A DNA stretch of 64,000 bases from Neisseria perflava (GCF_019334725.1 NZ_CP079818.1:372001-436000); one strand, 5' to 3'; counted from the first letter of the stretch, positions 1 through 8,484 are shown. Numbers and translations: made by a program. Notes: generated from the sequence alone by a model not told the origin.

Positions 1-233
1 GTGCCGCCGTTGATTTCAAATTCGGAGATGTTGTCGGTCAAAACGCGTGCGCCCATGCCTTGCAGCAGTTTTTGGGTGGTTTTGACGTCGGCGAGCATGG
101 GTACGTTTTTCAAGCGTAAAGTGCCGGAAGTCAGCAGACCGGCACACATCAGCGGCAGGGCGGCGTTTTTTGCGCCGGATACGATGATTTCGCCGTTGAG
201 GGGGCCGTTGGCAGAGATTTTGAGTTTGTCCAC
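1..233 (-). CDS. murA: MurA (UDP-GlcNAc enolpyruvyl transferase), 5' part, cut by window edge
   Basis: MurA adds enolpyruvate from PEP to UDP-GlcNAc, the first committed cytoplasmic step of peptidoglycan synthesis. Only about the first 77 codons lie in the window, reading leftward off the edge. Seen: the N-terminal MurA pattern, beginning VDKLKIS, then SGAKNAALPL (the SGAKN(A/S)ALP lysine/asparagine motif that contacts UDP-GlcNAc), then LRLKNVPMLADV and EFEINGG. I chose the GTG at 231-233 because the family starts MDKL(K/R)I at this point and a GAAAG purine stretch lies about 8 bases upstream; no ATG fits. It is transcribed leftward, like ftsX/ftsE, but is separated from ftsX by a DUS hairpin. 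Confidence 0.9.
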   Translation of the reverse strand, partial: MDKLKISANGPLNGEIIVSGAKNAALPLMCAGLLTSGTLRLKNVPMLADVKTTQKLLQGMGARVLTDNISEFEINGG

Positions 234-384
234 AGGATGTCTTTCGTTATTTGTCTGCACGGCTTATGCCGCACAAATGAAATGGATAATAAACCATCAA
301 TTATAAGGGATTATGCCCTTGCTGTTAGATTTGGCAGTATTAAATTTTCACAAGGTTTGTTTAAGTTGCGAAAGGATAAGATTT

Positions 385-412
385 CAGGCCGTCTGAATGG
401 TTCAGACGGCCT
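385..412. terminator. DUS inverted-repeat terminator after ftsX
   Basis: AGGCCGTCTGAA and its complement face each other across a 3-base loop, just past the ftsX stop codon. It separates ftsX from murA on the minus strand. Confidence 0.75.
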
Positions 413-424
413 GTTTGCCAAGGC

Positions 425-1342
425 TTATTTTTTTGCTTTGAAGCCTAAGAGGTGTTGCGTGGTGGCCAGCCATGCGCCGAATACGCCCAGCGCGATGACG
501 AAGCCGAATACCAGCGACACTTCGCTAAATGTGAAGAAACGCCAGCCGATGTTCAGACCGTAGGGTTTGAAAATCGCGTCCACCAGAGGCCGTACCTCGG
601 CCAGCAGCCAGGCCGACAAGCCCAAGCTGACGGCGGCGGAGAAAATACTCTGCCACATTGCCTGATAAAGGAAAGGACGGCGGATAAAGGAAGCGGGCGC
701 CCCCAACAGCTTGGTGATTTCCAACTCTTCTTTGCGGCTGAGGATTTGCAGGCGGATGGTGTTGTGTGCCACCAAGACAAAGGCCATGCCCAATGTCAGC
801 GAGAGGAACCATAAAATCTTGCGGATAAATTCATTAATACGATAAAGGGTTTGTACCCATTCGGTATCCATGGTTGCCGATTCGACGCGCGGCAGTTTGG
901 TAATGTCTTTATAGATGGCCTGCATCTGATCCGGAGAAGTGGCAGGGTCGGGCGTAACGATAAAGACATCGGGCAACGGGTTGCCATCGAGCATGGAAAC
1001 GAGGTTTTGGTCGAGATTGGTCTGCAATTCTTCCAAACCTTCCTGCTTGCTGATAAAGCGGACTTTATCGATACGGCTGTCGCGTTGGAGCAGGTTTTTC
1101 ACCGTATCGGCATCAGAACTTGCCGCATCGGTGTCCATATAAACCGTAATTTGCGGCGATTCGTTGAGTTTGCCCAATACGCTTTGTCCGCTTTGGATGC
1201 CCAAATACATAAACAGCGGCAAGGTCATGGCAACGGCAAGCATGAGCAGGGTCAGCAGCGTGCCGATGGGTTGGCGTAGAAGCTCTTTGAGCGCGGCGCG
1301 CGCTGATTCGACGTGTAGCGAGATGTAATGAATCATGCTCAT
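425..1342 (-). CDS. ftsX: Cell division protein FtsX
   Basis: FtsX is the membrane half of the FtsEX complex, which uses ATP hydrolysis by FtsE to activate septal peptidoglycan hydrolysis at the divisome. The 305-residue product has the family layout: a helix at about 28-50, a periplasmic domain to about 170, then three more helices in the C-terminal FtsX/MacB-type permease region, with the conserved stretch ILSRKEELEITKLLGA linking helices 2 and 3. Its ATG overlaps the ftsE stop by four bases (ATGA), so the two are translationally coupled. Length is normal for beta-proteobacterial FtsX. A DUS hairpin terminates the pair. Confidence 0.95.
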   Translation of the reverse strand: MSMIHYISLHVESARAALKELLRQPIGTLLTLLMLAVAMTLPLFMYLGIQSGQSVLGKLNESPQITVYMDTDAASSDADTVKNLLQRDSRIDKVRFISKQEGLEELQTNLDQNLVSMLDGNPLPDVFIVTPDPATSPDQMQAIYKDITKLPRVESATMDTEWVQTLYRINEFIRKILWFLSLTLGMAFVLVAHNTIRLQILSRKEELEITKLLGAPASFIRRPFLYQAMWQSIFSAAVSLGLSAWLLAEVRPLVDAIFKPYGLNIGWRFFTFSEVSLVFGFVIALGVFGAWLATTQHLLGFKAKK

Positions 1343-1989
1343 GCGAGGCGTCCTTTCTGCAGGCGCAAGACGCGGTGGCCGTAATCTGCCATCAGCGTTT
1401 CATCGTGCGCCGCAACAATCACGGTCGTGCCTGCTTCATGGAAGGTTTTGAACAATTCCATAATATCCAGCGCATAGGCGCGGTCGAGGCTGGCGGACGG
1501 CTCGTCGGCAATCAGCAGGCTGGGTTGGTGAACCACTGCGCGCGCGATGCACAAGCGCTGTTGTTCGCCACCGGACAAAGTGATGGGCATATCGTTTTCG
1601 CGGCCTTTCAAGCCGACTTTCTCAATCGCAATACGCGCGCGCTCTTCCGCTTTGCGCGGCTGGTAGCCGCTAATCCGCAAAGGCAGGATAACGTTTTGCA
1701 AGACATTGCGGTCGTAGAGGATTTTGTGGTCTTGGAAGACAATGCCGATATGTTGGCGCATAAAGCCGATCTGATTGTCGCTCAAGGTGCCGAGGTCTTG
1801 ATTATTGAACCAAACCTTGCCTTTGGTAGGCTTGGTAATGCCTGAAATCAGCTTCAAAATGGTGGATTTGCCCGAGCCCGAATGGCCGGCGATAAAAATC
1901 ATCTCACCTTTGTTAATCTGGAAACTGACATTTTTCAGGGCTTCGAAACCGCCGGGATAGGTTTTGGAAACTTGTTCGAAACGGATCAT
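1339..1989 (-). CDS. ftsE: Cell division ATP-binding protein FtsE
   Basis: FtsE is the cytoplasmic ATPase of the FtsEX divisome complex. The 216-residue product is a lone ABC ATPase domain. Seen: Walker A GHSGSGKST at residues 35-43, Q-loop GIVFQDHK near 85, signature LSGGEQQRLCIARA and Walker B LLIADEPSASLD, followed by a switch-region histidine in AAHDETLM. Gene order ftsE-ftsX with a four-base overlap is the standard arrangement. A DUS pair lies between it and the upstream tlpA-like gene. Confidence 0.96.
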   Translation of the reverse strand: MIRFEQVSKTYPGGFEALKNVSFQINKGEMIFIAGHSGSGKSTILKLISGITKPTKGKVWFNNQDLGTLSDNQIGFMRQHIGIVFQDHKILYDRNVLQNVILPLRISGYQPRKAEERARIAIEKVGLKGRENDMPITLSGGEQQRLCIARAVVHQPSLLIADEPSASLDRAYALDIMELFKTFHEAGTTVIVAAHDETLMADYGHRVLRLQKGRLA

Positions 1990-2169
1990 GGGTTTTCCTG
2001 AAAATAGGGATTCAGACGGCCGGCGTCATCGATAGGGCAACATGCCGTCTGAAAAAATGGGGATATTCACAGATTATAAATATTTCGGCTGCTTTTTGAT
2101 AGTGAAACCCCGGTTCTGCCGGCGGAGACACTGCCGGTTTGCAACACAAAGCAATATGGTTTGAAATAA

Positions 2170-2202
2170 AGGCCGTCTGAACGATTGGGTTTCAGACGGC
2201 CT
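2170..2202. terminator. DUS inverted-repeat terminator after the tlpA-like gene
   Basis: Two AG-dialect DUS in opposite orientation around a short loop, 36 bases past the stop codon of the minus-strand thioredoxin-fold gene. A further, looser DUS pair (one AG-like, one AT-dialect) lies between 2011 and 2054. Confidence 0.7.
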
Positions 2203-2237
2203 CGGTATCAGCGTAGGTGAAGCACCTATCCGCTGTT

Positions 2238-2720
2238 TTATTTACATTTGGTTTTGGCCAAATTCACGGCGGCGGTCAGGCTTTTTTCGTTGACTTCGCC
2301 GGTGATGGTTTGTTTGTAGCCGCATTTCGGCGCTTCGACGACTGTGAAGGGCAGTACGCCGACGTTGTTGCCGTGGGCTTTCATGAAGTTGCGGCTGTTG
2401 GCGCCGGTGTAACGCCAAATCGGGTAGCTGACCGGCGTTTGTTTCAGGAACTTGCCGATGTTGTCGGTTGTATCCAGCGCGATGCCGACCATATCGACGC
2501 TGCCTTTTTTCTGCGCTTTGTACCATGCGGACATGGCGGGCATTTCTTTACGGCAGGGGCCGCACCAGGTTGCCCAAAGGTTGACCACGCGCACGGGGGC
2601 TTTGAGCGACTCCAGGCTTTGCGGTTTGTTGTCCTGCCAACCTGCCGTTTCGTCGGCGGCAAAGGCCGGCGCAGCGGTAAAAACGGTGGCGGACAAGAGA
2701 AGGGCGGTTAAGGCTTTCAT
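2238..2720 (-). CDS. TlpA-family periplasmic thiol:disulfide protein
   Basis: A 160-residue exported thioredoxin-fold protein, probably a periplasmic thiol reductase of the TlpA/ResA group. Seen: signal peptide at about 1-21 ending AFA-A, then the active site WATWCGPC (Cys53 and Cys56) followed by RKEMP, and a cis-proline segment GVLPFTVV. TlpA-like proteins keep periplasmic cysteines reduced, for example for cytochrome c or copper-centre maturation; which client applies here cannot be read from the sequence. Two extra cysteines (PKCGY, and KCK at the very end) could form a structural disulfide. It precedes ftsE on the same strand, but with about 250 bases and DUS pairs between them, so it is likely a separate transcript. 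Confidence 0.88.
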   Translation of the reverse strand: MKALTALLLSATVFTAAPAFAADETAGWQDNKPQSLESLKAPVRVVNLWATWCGPCRKEMPAMSAWYKAQKKGSVDMVGIALDTTDNIGKFLKQTPVSYPIWRYTGANSRNFMKAHGNNVGVLPFTVVEAPKCGYKQTITGEVNEKSLTAAVNLAKTKCK

Positions 2721-2889
2721 GGTTGTATCCTTGAGGTTGCCAATCGAAATTGTGTTTATTGTAAAACGGTTTGGTGGGCATGCCTACCGATTCACATCAA
2801 GATATCAGGTAAAAAGTTTGAGTAAAAATCAGTTGCAGACGATAATAACCGCAATCATTGAATGATTTTGCAATAATACGGAGACTTTC

Positions 2890-3249
2890 ATGCCGTCTGA
2901 ATTCACACTTTATCACAACCCGCGTTGCAGCAAATCGCGTGCCGCGCTGGCTTTGCTCGAAGAAAAAGGCGTTGCCGCCGACGTAGTCAAATATCTGGAT
3001 ACCGCGCCCGATTTGGCGACTTTGCAGGATATGTTTGCCAAACTCGGCATCGAGTCGGTGCGCGGCATGATGCGCACGAAAGACGATTTGTACAAAGAAT
3101 TGGGTTTGGACAATCCCGATTTGGACAATGCCGCCCTGCTTCAGGCAATCGCCGAACACCCTGCCCTGCTTGAGCGTCCCGTTTTGGTAACGCCTACGCG
3201 CGCAGCCATCGGCCGTCCGTTGGAAAACATTGCCGCCCTACTCGGCTGA
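2890..3249 (+). CDS. arsC: ArsC/YfgD-family arsenate reductase-like protein
   Basis: A 119-residue thioredoxin-fold protein of the glutaredoxin-dependent arsenate reductase family. Seen: HNPRCSKSR, with Cys13 and the CxxS pattern that binds the oxyanion, followed by LLEEKG, and the C-terminal LVTPTRAAIGRP stretch that carries the family's arginine. It lies alone, without arsR or arsB, as do YfgD-type paralogues, so activity on arsenate is not assured. The first four codons, ATG CCG TCT GAA, are an exact AT-dialect DUS, so the start codon is part of an uptake sequence. Upstream, AATCAT-TGA-ATGATT (2853-2867) is an inverted repeat that could be an operator. Confidence 0.85.
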   Translation: MPSEFTLYHNPRCSKSRAALALLEEKGVAADVVKYLDTAPDLATLQDMFAKLGIESVRGMMRTKDDLYKELGLDNPDLDNAALLQAIAEHPALLERPVLVTPTRAAIGRPLENIAALLG

Positions 3250-3274
3250 CGGGGTTGGATAAGGCCGTCTGAAG

Positions 3275-3931
3275 ATGATTTCCCTGCTTAAAAGCCGCAA
3301 TGGCTTGCGATACTACCTATTTCGCGGCCTTGCTTTGAGCGTTTTGTTGGTGTGCGGTATTTTTTTGAGTGGCACATGGCAGATTTACCGGACAGGTTTG
3401 CAAACCTTGCCGAAGGACGCTCATGCCGATGCGGCGGTGGTGTTGGGTGCGGCGGCGTGGGACAAACGCCCGTCGCCGGTATTCCGTGAGCGCATCAACC
3501 ATGCCATCACGCTCTACCAAAGCCATCGGGTCGGCAAAATCATTTTCACCGGCGGTACGCCCAAAAAAGGATTTATGACCGAAGCCGAAGTGGGGCGCCG
3601 ATACGCACTCAAGCAGGGCATACCGGCGCACAATATCCTGTTTGAAAACACGTCGCGCAACACTTACGAAAACCTGCGCAATGTCGTCCCCATCATGCAC
3701 GCCAACGGAGTCGGCAGCATTATCGTTGTCAGCGACCCGTATCATTTGGCTCGCGCCGAAGAAATGGCCGCCGATTTGGGCTTGTCAGACGCGCAGTTCT
3801 CTGCCACACCGACCACGCGCTTTGACGAGCGCAGCAAGAAAGCCAAGTTTCTGATGCAGGAGAGCTATTCTTTGTTTCTCTACCGTATCGGCAAATGGAG
3901 CGATGCGGTTTGGAATTGGATAGGTGGTTGA
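3275..3931 (+). CDS. YdcF/SanA-family (DUF218) membrane-anchored protein
   Basis: A 218-residue protein with one N-terminal membrane helix (about 15-33) and a DUF218 domain outside or inside the membrane. Seen: DAAVVLGAAAW at the domain start, IIFTGG, a conserved acidic region EAEVGRRYA, ENTSRNTYENL and IIVVSDPYHLARA, all typical of the SanA/YdcF group. SanA-type proteins affect envelope barrier function in enterics; the biochemical role is unknown. A DUS ends two bases before the ATG, so the ribosome-binding region is largely made of DUS sequence (CTGAAG). It follows arsC by 25 bases and may share its transcript. Confidence 0.82.
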   Translation: MISLLKSRNGLRYYLFRGLALSVLLVCGIFLSGTWQIYRTGLQTLPKDAHADAAVVLGAAAWDKRPSPVFRERINHAITLYQSHRVGKIIFTGGTPKKGFMTEAEVGRRYALKQGIPAHNILFENTSRNTYENLRNVVPIMHANGVGSIIVVSDPYHLARAEEMAADLGLSDAQFSATPTTRFDERSKKAKFLMQESYSLFLYRIGKWSDAVWNWIGG

Positions 3932-3952
3932 GCCTTCGGTAATCCATGTAAA

Positions 3953-3987
3953 AGGCCATCTGAATCCTTTTAGGTTTCAGACGGCCT
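3953..3987. terminator. Imperfect DUS-pair bidirectional terminator
   Basis: AGGCCATCTGAA (one mismatch to DUS) faces TTCAGACGGCCT between two converging genes, with short A and T tracts outside the stem. It probably ends transcription from both sides. Confidence 0.7.
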
Positions 3988-4001
3988 AAATGTATGCTTA
4001 C

Positions 4002-4253
4002 TTATTGATATTGATTTGCAGCTGCACTGCCAAAAATGACTACAGCTACAGCCAGTACCAGATAGATGACAAACAGAATCAAGGCAGCCTTGAAATAATT
4101 GGCTTTATTCGGATTGGTGTTTGAGCCGAATGCCCATACAAGCGTCATAACTATATTGACTAGCGGAATCATCAAAATCAAGTTTGTTAGCAACCATTCT
4201 TTGATGCTGACGACCGGAGCCTGAGGCTGGTCGATTTGGTTTTGTCCGTTCAT
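4002..4253 (-). CDS. Small two-helix membrane protein, function unknown
   Basis: An 83-residue protein. Seen: a hydrophilic N-terminus (MNGQNQIDQPQAP), a membrane helix at about 22-42 (LLTNLILMIPLVNIVMTLVW), a short polar loop with GSNTNPNKANYFKA, then a second helix at about 57-75. The order of helices and the NPNKANYFKA loop resemble small uncharacterised inner-membrane proteins found in many Gram-negatives. It stands alone between a converging gene and a DUS hairpin. No function can be assigned. Confidence 0.7.
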   Translation of the reverse strand: MNGQNQIDQPQAPVVSIKEWLLTNLILMIPLVNIVMTLVWAFGSNTNPNKANYFKAALILFVIYLVLAVAVVIFGSAAANQYQ

Positions 4254-4322
4254 ACGTACCCAGTAATTTTGTTGAAAGAACAGTAATTATACTCATTAAA
4301 TCTTTATCGGCATAGCATGTTC

Positions 4323-4349
4323 AGGCCGTCTGAATCTTCAGGCGGCCTG
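4323..4349. terminator. DUS-pair terminator after binding-protein gene
   Basis: AGGCCGTCTGAA and TTCAGGCGGCCT form a hairpin with one mismatch, 22 bases past the stop of the minus-strand binding-protein gene. Confidence 0.65.
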
Positions 4350-4370
4350 AGCCTATGATTTTTGCAGCCA

Positions 4371-5465
4371 CTATTTCAATCGGATGTAAAACGTACCGTC
4401 CGGCACGACGGGCAGGTATTTGCGGTAGAAGTCCAGATAGGTCTTGTTTGGGTCTATGTCGGCAAACTGCTGCGGATACAGGGTTTTGGCGATAAATTGC
4501 GCGCTGGCCAAATCGGTGAGCGAGCGGGAGGCGGTGTGGTAGATGCCGTAAACGCGTTTGTTTTTGACGGCAGGAATGTCTGCCCAGCCTTTGCGTTTGA
4601 CAAATCCGGCCAGGCGGCGTTGCGCATCGGCCTGGCTGATGCCTATGCCCATCGCCATAATGCCAGGCTTGTCTTTATGGCCGTTTTCCGTCCCCGAAAT
4701 GACGATGACGTCGGGTTTGGACGTCAGGAATTTTTCAGGGTTTATTGGTCCCCAGTTTTTAACGTAAGGCGCGGCGATATTGTTGCCGCCTGCTGTGTCG
4801 GCAATCGCGCCCCACATATCTTTGCCGAAGGTGTAGCTGTATTCGGACGGGCCTTTGTCGCCGAACTCGATATAGATTTTCGGTTTGGACTGCTTGGCGC
4901 GCGCGACGCGTTTTTGGATGTCGGCAATGCCTCGGGCGTATTCGGCGGCAATTTTTTGGGCGCGCGCCTGCGTACCGTTGAGTTCGCCGAAAATTTCCGC
5001 ACTGCGCGTGTGCCGCGCGACGGTTTCGGCGTTGAAATCGACCACGACGACGGGTATGCCTGCCGCTTTAATGCGCGGCAGGTGGGTGGCGACGGCCTTA
5101 TACTGCCAGTCGGCCAGAATCAATACGTCCGGCTTGAGCGCGAGCGTTTTCTCCAGTGAAAACGTGCCAGTGCTGATGTTGCCGATGTCCGCAATGTTTT
5201 GCAGCGTAGGCAGCTTCTGTTTGAACATCGCCCAGCTGCCGGGATTGAATTTCTCCCAAAACTCACGCGAAATGCCGATGACGTTTTTAAATTTGTCCGC
5301 ACCCGTTACCGCGATATAGTCGGGATAGTAAAACGCCAAAACCGCGCGTTTGACAGGGACATCGACTTTGACTTCGCGTCCCAATACGTCTTTGATAGTT
5401 TTGATTTCAGCTTGGGCAAAAAGGGGCAGGAGGGCGAGGGCGGTAAATAAAGCGCGTTTGTTCAT
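4371..5465 (-). CDS. Periplasmic iron/siderophore-type ABC binding protein
   Basis: A 364-residue solute-binding protein of the FepB/BtuF (TroA-like, class III) fold. Seen: signal peptide 1-19 ending AQA, then TIKDVLGREVKVDVPVKRAVL, the usual opening of siderophore-type binding proteins; the central helix region KTLALKPDVLILADWQ; and KNKRVYGIYHTASRSL near the C-terminus. It would bind a ferric chelate or related ligand and hand it to an inner-membrane permease, but no permease or ATPase gene lies beside it here, so it is an orphan component. A Fur-box-like palindrome 19 bases upstream of the ATG supports iron control. The exact ligand cannot be read from the sequence. Confidence 0.86.
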   Translation of the reverse strand: MNKRALFTALALLPLFAQAEIKTIKDVLGREVKVDVPVKRAVLAFYYPDYIAVTGADKFKNVIGISREFWEKFNPGSWAMFKQKLPTLQNIADIGNISTGTFSLEKTLALKPDVLILADWQYKAVATHLPRIKAAGIPVVVVDFNAETVARHTRSAEIFGELNGTQARAQKIAAEYARGIADIQKRVARAKQSKPKIYIEFGDKGPSEYSYTFGKDMWGAIADTAGGNNIAAPYVKNWGPINPEKFLTSKPDVIVISGTENGHKDKPGIMAMGIGISQADAQRRLAGFVKRKGWADIPAVKNKRVYGIYHTASRSLTDLASAQFIAKTLYPQQFADIDPNKTYLDFYRKYLPVVPDGTFYIRLK

Positions 5466-5483
5466 GAGCGGATACTTTCAAAG

Positions 5484-5498
5484 AAATAATTATCATTT
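5484..5498 (-). promoter_or_regulatory. Fur-box-like operator
   Basis: Read on the minus strand, AAATGATAATTATTT is an imperfect palindrome with the GATAAT core of Fur boxes. It sits 19-33 bases upstream of the binding-protein start and overlaps a possible -10 (GATAAT), the expected place for iron-dependent repression. Confidence 0.6.
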
Positions 5499-5624
5499 GT
5501 CTTGTTTTCAGGAGAAAAGTTCCCAGACGGTCCTTCTGCGCCGACATTATTTTCAGACGGCCTTACATTGTTTAAACCACGCCGAAAAAGTAAAATAACT
5601 GTTTTAAAAGATTTTGGAGCCATC

Positions 5625-7019
5625 ATGACCGTCAAAACCCGTTTCGCCCCCAGCCCAACCGGCTACCTGCACATCGGCGGCGTACGCACCGCCCTGTTCT
5701 CATGGGCGTTTGCCCGCCATCATAAAGGCGAGTTCCTATTGCGTATCGAAGACACCGACTTGGCGCGCTCTACTGCCGAATCCGTCAACATCATCCTCGA
5801 CGGCATGAAATGGGTCGGCCTGAACTACGACAACGCCGACAACGTCGTGTACCAAACCCGCCGTTTCGACCGCTATAAAGAAGTCATCGCCGAACTTTTA
5901 GAAAAAGGCCATGCCTACTACTGCTATTGCAGCAAAGAAGAGCTGGAAGCCATGCGCGAGAAAGCAGAAAAAGAAGGCACGGCGACGTACGATCGCCGTT
6001 GGCGTCCGGAAGAAGGCAAAACTCTGTCCGAAATCCCTGCCGACGTGCAACCTGTTGTCCGTTTCAAAACGCCTTTGGACGGCGTGACCAAATGGACAGA
6101 CTTGGTCAAAGGCGAAATCTCCATCCCCAACGAAGCGCTCGACGACCTGATTATCGCCCGCGCCGACGGCACACCGACCTACAACTTCTGCGTCGTGGTG
6201 GACGACTACGACATGGGCATTACCCACGTTATCCGCGGCGACGATCATGTGAACAACACCCCGAAACAAATCAACATCTTAAAAGCCATCGGCGCAAACC
6301 TGCCCGAATACGGCCACCTGCCGATGATTCTCAACGAACAAGGCAAAAAAATCTCCAAACGCAGCGGCGATACCGTTGCCATTACCGATTTCGGCGCAAT
6401 GGGCATCCTGCCCGAAGCCATGCTCAACTATCTAGCACGCTTGGGCTGGGCGCACGGCGATGATGAATTCTTCACGATGGAACAATTCATCGAATGGTTT
6501 GATTTGAAAGACGTTTCCCCATCCCCAAGCCGTATGGACTTGAAGAAACTCTACTGGATTAACGGCGAACACATCAAAATCACCGCCAACGAAAAACTGG
6601 CCGAAATGGTGAAACCGCGCCTCGCCCTGCGCGATATCCATGAAACAAGCAAGCCTGCTTTGGAAGACGTGTTGGCATTGGTCAAAGACCGCGCCCAAGA
6701 CCTGAACACACTTGCCGACGAGTGCCTCTACTTCTACGTCAAACAAACGCCGGCCGAAGCAGACGTGCAGAAGCACTGGGACGACGAAGCCGCCGCCCGT
6801 ATGCTGCGCTTTGCCGAACGCCTCGAAGGGCTGGAAGACTGGAACGCCGAAGCCATCCACGATCTCTTCAAACCTTTCTGCGACGAAGAAGGCATCAAAA
6901 TGGGCAAACTCGGTATGCCCCTGCGCCTCGCTGTCTGCGGTACGGCAAAAACCCCAAGCGTCGATGCCGTATTGGCATTAATCGGCAAAGAAGAAGTGTT
7001 GAAACGGATCCGTTCGTAA
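5625..7019 (+). CDS. gltX: Glutamyl-tRNA synthetase
   Basis: GltX charges tRNA-Glu with glutamate in the cytoplasm. The 464-residue product is a normal bacterial class I synthetase. Seen: RFAPSPTGYLHIGG, containing the HIGH-type motif near residues 15-18, the anchor DDHVNNTPKQINI, and the KMSKS-type motif KISKRSG near 242-248, followed by the helical anticodon-binding domain. The open frame continues 41 codons upstream, but the family begins MTVKTRFAPSPTG, and GGAG at 5616-5619 is well placed for the ATG at 5625. The extension would also run through DUS-like sequence. A bidirectional DUS terminator follows. Confidence 0.97.
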   Translation: MTVKTRFAPSPTGYLHIGGVRTALFSWAFARHHKGEFLLRIEDTDLARSTAESVNIILDGMKWVGLNYDNADNVVYQTRRFDRYKEVIAELLEKGHAYYCYCSKEELEAMREKAEKEGTATYDRRWRPEEGKTLSEIPADVQPVVRFKTPLDGVTKWTDLVKGEISIPNEALDDLIIARADGTPTYNFCVVVDDYDMGITHVIRGDDHVNNTPKQINILKAIGANLPEYGHLPMILNEQGKKISKRSGDTVAITDFGAMGILPEAMLNYLARLGWAHGDDEFFTMEQFIEWFDLKDVSPSPSRMDLKKLYWINGEHIKITANEKLAEMVKPRLALRDIHETSKPALEDVLALVKDRAQDLNTLADECLYFYVKQTPAEADVQKHWDDEAAARMLRFAERLEGLEDWNAEAIHDLFKPFCDEEGIKMGKLGMPLRLAVCGTAKTPSVDAVLALIGKEEVLKRIRS

Positions 7020-7031
7020 GGCATGAATGAT

Positions 7032-7068
7032 AAAAGGCCGTCTGAAATGTTTCAGACGGCCTTTTTAT
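7032..7068. terminator. Bidirectional DUS terminator
   Basis: AAAAGGCCGTCTGAAA and its complement around a 2-base loop, flanked by A and T runs on both sides. It lies between converging gltX and the DUF2167 gene. Confidence 0.85.
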
Positions 7069-7084
7069 TTTGAACAGGATTTAT

Positions 7085-8041
7085 TTATTCTTCTTCGTTC
7101 AGTTTATTTTTATCTTTTTTGCGCCACAGGCCTTTAAACAATGCGCCTGCTGCAACAGCACCGAAAATAATCAGTTTGCCGAATTTAGCCAGTAATGCGC
7201 CGACCAAAGCTAATAATCCCAGTTTTTTTGCAGCGATACCGCCAACCAAGGCAGCCAGTCCGTATTCAGCCACTTTGTCGGTTGCGGCATTGAAATCACT
7301 GTAGCGCTTGCCTTCATTGAATTCGATATTACCCAACAATTCTTGCACAATAGGTTTGTATTGATCTATGCTTTTCAAATCGGTGATCATAGTCAATTCA
7401 ATATAGCCTTCGCGTCCCAGCTGGAAAGTATTGTAGTTGATGGCAGGATTGGGATCGGGTTCGTTTTTATTCAGAACGTCAATCGACCAAATCAGACGAT
7501 GGGTCTTTGCATCATATTGCGGTTTTTCTACCCAGCCGCGTGTTTCCAATTCCGGCAGGTTGCGGGAGGCACGCTCTTTATTTTGTTCCTCGGTGCCTTC
7601 TTTCAGTTGCTCGAGCATGGCCTCAACATCCCATTCTTTGGCATCATCGTCTTTGATATAGCCGGAATCGGTAAAGGTTAGGTCTACCATCCAATTAGTA
7701 TCACCGTCCTCGTTTTCCGACTCGGGGAGAATCAGGCCGTAGCGGTTGGGGTCTGTGGCGTTGCCTGCTTCCCTCATCATGGCATTGGCGCGATTTTTTT
7801 TCACAAAGACCATTTTTGCAGGCAGTTTCAGTTTGGCCTGATTGCCCAAATCAACGGTTGCTGGGCCTTGGACGATCTGGTCGTCAACGTAGTTTGCGAT
7901 AGAGTCTGAGGCTTGTTGCGCTTCTTGCCCGGATGCCTCAACGGCAGAAGCGGTATCAGCGTTGGCTGCAGAAGCCGGTAGGGTTTGGATAGATAGTAGG
8001 GCTGCCAAAACGGCATAGGCGAGACGGTTGCTTTTCATCAT
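7085..8041 (-). CDS. DUF2167-family membrane protein
   Basis: A 318-residue exported protein of the DUF2167 family, function unknown. Seen: signal peptide at about 1-25 (cleavage near ASA-N), a periplasmic region rich in acidic residues with the family stretches GPATVDLGNQAKL, WMVDLTFTDSGYIKDDDA and WSIDVLN, and a C-terminal hydrophobic segment at about 268-305 followed by a basic tail (WRKKDKNK). The topology suggests a large periplasmic domain held by a C-terminal helix. It sits alone: gltX converges from one side and a 443-base gap lies upstream. Two consecutive methionines begin the frame; either could start. Confidence 0.83.
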   Translation of the reverse strand: MMKSNRLAYAVLAALLSIQTLPASAANADTASAVEASGQEAQQASDSIANYVDDQIVQGPATVDLGNQAKLKLPAKMVFVKKNRANAMMREAGNATDPNRYGLILPESENEDGDTNWMVDLTFTDSGYIKDDDAKEWDVEAMLEQLKEGTEEQNKERASRNLPELETRGWVEKPQYDAKTHRLIWSIDVLNKNEPDPNPAINYNTFQLGREGYIELTMITDLKSIDQYKPIVQELLGNIEFNEGKRYSDFNAATDKVAEYGLAALVGGIAAKKLGLLALVGALLAKFGKLIIFGAVAAGALFKGLWRKKDKNKLNEEE

Positions 8042-8484
8042 AGGGTTCTCATGAAAGAAGAATTAAAAAGATGCAGACAGCCGCAACACCATATGCTCCG
8101 GCATGACTAAAGGGTAAATTTTACAATAAATAAATCATATTTACATATTTAAATATGACTGTAATTTAAAAAATACAGGAAAGCTTTTTGACGAGAGGCA
8201 GAGCCATCATTGTGAAACTCAAAAAGGCCGTCTGAAAATTTTTCAGACGGCCTTTTATAATAAAACCAGAAAATAATGGAATAAGGCGGAGAATATGAGA
8301 AAATAATAGCCGCCTGCCTGCCACAACAGTTGATTGAATTAACTTTTATCGGCAGCCTGAATGTCCGGATTGGATAAAATAAGCCGTCAAGAACAAAGAC
8401 CAACAAGCATATTATGTAAACTTGGCGGCTGAAAAATCGGCTCTGCACTTTACTTTACAAATCAACAACTTTAAAGGAAAACCC
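8042..8484. other. 443-base intergenic region with a DUS hairpin
   Basis: An AT-rich gap between divergent genes. It holds a perfect DUS hairpin at 8221-8256 and, at 8351-8361, GGCAGCCTGAA, which matches 11 bases of the Kingella-type uptake motif (possibly chance). A hydrophobic minus-strand frame of 99 codons crosses it, but its product contains RPSE...SDGL, the translation of the DUS hairpin, so I do not call it a gene. Both neighbours must be promoted from here. Confidence 0.6.
8221..8256. repeat. DUS hairpin inside divergent intergenic region
   Basis: AAAAAGGCCGTCTGAAAA faces its complement with T-rich flanks. No gene ends into it, so it may be an uptake sequence rather than a working terminator. 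Confidence 0.7.

Noticed and set aside
5502..5624. 41-codon upstream extension of gltX
   Set aside because: It lies outside the family, overlaps DUS-like sequence and lacks a ribosome site; the ATG at 5625 has one and matches the family start.
8149..8448. Minus-strand hydrophobic frame of 99 codons
   Set aside because: It crosses a DUS hairpin (RPSE...SDGL) and the promoter region of the next gene; no ribosome site or family pattern.
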